In this document: one piece after another, positions 32,339 to 32,823 of the stretch | Layout of the letters: each line of letters starts with the position of its first letter | Position numbering within the stretch: the stretch's first letter is position 1 | From: Butyrivibrio sp. | GTDB taxonomy: Bacteria; Bacillota_A; Clostridia; Lachnospirales; Lachnospiraceae | DNA length: 32,823 nucleotides | Assembly (NCBI GenBank): GCA_017996845.1 | Contig: JAGOGF010000019.1 | Coordinates: 1-32,823, forward strand | Reading direction: 5' to 3' | Translations under genes and position numbers: made by a program | The notes under the pieces: model-generated | Database searches by the model: none | Seen by the model: the letters and a program-made list of their open reading frames with translations, nothing else | Told to the model about the DNA's origin: nothing

Positions 32339-32823
32339 ATGAAGTATGATTTTGATTCATTAACGGATAGGAAAGGTACGTATTCGCTGAAATGGGATAC
32401 CAGAAATGAGCAGGAACTGCCGATGTGGGTGGCAGATATGGACTTTGCGACTGCACCGGAGATTGTGGATGCAATCTGTAAACGTGCCAGGCATGGCATC
32501 TTTGGTTACAGTTATGTACCGGATACCTGGAGAACTGCATTTGGAGCCTGGTGGCAGGAAAATCACAATTACGAAATAGATCCCCGGTGGCTTGTTTTTG
32601 CAACCGGGGTGGTACCGGCAATTTCGTCACTTGTTCGTAAGATGACCACAATCGGAGATAATGTGCTGGTACAGACGCCGGTCTACAATATTTTTTGCAA
32701 TTCGATTGTAAATAATGGACGTCATATTCTGGAAAGTCAGCTGGTATATGATGGAACAGATTATCACATTGATTATGCAGATCTGGAGAAGAAACTTTCT
32801 GATCCACAGACAACCATGATGCT
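32339..32823 (+). CDS. PatB/MalY-type PLP-dependent C-S lyase (aminotransferase class I/II), partial
   Basis: 161 complete codons visible, cut by the window end. Family blocks: the N-terminus KYDFDSLTDRKGTYSLKWD, then LPMWVADMDFATAPEIVDAI, GIFGYSYVP, VFATGVVPAISSLVRKMT and GDNVLVQTPVYNIF. These match PatB/MalY cystathionine beta-lyases, which split C-S bonds in cystathionine or cysteine conjugates. The PLP-binding lysine lies beyond the window. GGCGG lies before ATG 32339, at a rather long spacing. It stands alone after the two-component genes with its own MerR-type promoter. Confidence 0.88.
   Translation, partial: MKYDFDSLTDRKGTYSLKWDTRNEQELPMWVADMDFATAPEIVDAICKRARHGIFGYSYVPDTWRTAFGAWWQENHNYEIDPRWLVFATGVVPAISSLVRKMTTIGDNVLVQTPVYNIFCNSIVNNGRHILESQLVYDGTDYHIDYADLEKKLSDPQTTMM

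Overview
The window looks like chromosome of a low-to-mid GC Gram-positive anaerobe of the class Clostridia, most likely family Lachnospiraceae. The evidence is the gene order secG-rnr-smpB-ssrA, a tmRNA whose encoded tag reads AEDNLAIAA, strong AAGGAGG-type ribosome binding sites, sigma-A type promoters, paired Opp-type peptide ABC operons, and many small GNAT, DUF3795 and XRE genes. Species cannot be fixed from the sequence alone. Nearly all genes are on the + strand; the only clear minus-strand genes are an ABC immunity-type pair at 27.8-30.1 kb.

Layout. (1) 1-2370: tail of a first oligopeptide permease operon (end of oppC, then oppD and oppF), closed by a terminator. (2) 2371-8868: a 555-bp intergenic region carries two ArgR-box-like sites, a consensus promoter and an elaborately foldable leader RNA. 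It leads into a second operon, oppB-oppC-oppD-oppF-oppA. The substrate-binding protein of this operon is circularly permuted: the usual C-terminal ~72 residues lie directly after the lipoprotein signal and linker, and the protein stops where that segment should begin. (3) 8869-13228: the conserved secG-rnr-smpB-ssrA block for protein export, RNA decay and ribosome rescue, with promoters and terminators. (4) 13325-18840: a CobW-like GTPase without the usual cysteine motif, two membrane proteins of unknown role (one with in-frame 15-bp tandem repeats), a small protein, a GNAT acetyltransferase and an AraC-type regulator. (5) 18862-27726: an accessory run of MATE efflux pump, APH-type kinase, two DUF3795 cysteine-rich proteins, a YoaP-type acetyltransferase, a 58-residue mini-gene, a metallo-beta-lactamase/Nudix fusion, GNAT, isochorismatase-like hydrolase, stand-alone RelA/SpoT synthetase-domain protein and an XRE/GyrI-like regulator. 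Many of these overlap by a few bases, which suggests co-expression. (6) 27769-32236: a lantibiotic-immunity-like ABC transporter on the minus strand, with both permease halves fused in one chain, divergent from a response regulator/histidine kinase pair; a perfect 16-bp tandem repeat lies between them. (7) 32274-end: a MerR-type promoter with a 19-bp spacer drives a PatB/MalY-type C-S lyase gene cut by the window edge.

The best candidates for something undescribed are the circularly permuted OppA and the pseudoknotted leader RNA at the head of the same operon. Other points worth a second look are the MBL-Nudix fusion, the MerR-type promoter with no MerR gene in view, and the fused immunity permease with its tandem operator-like repeat.
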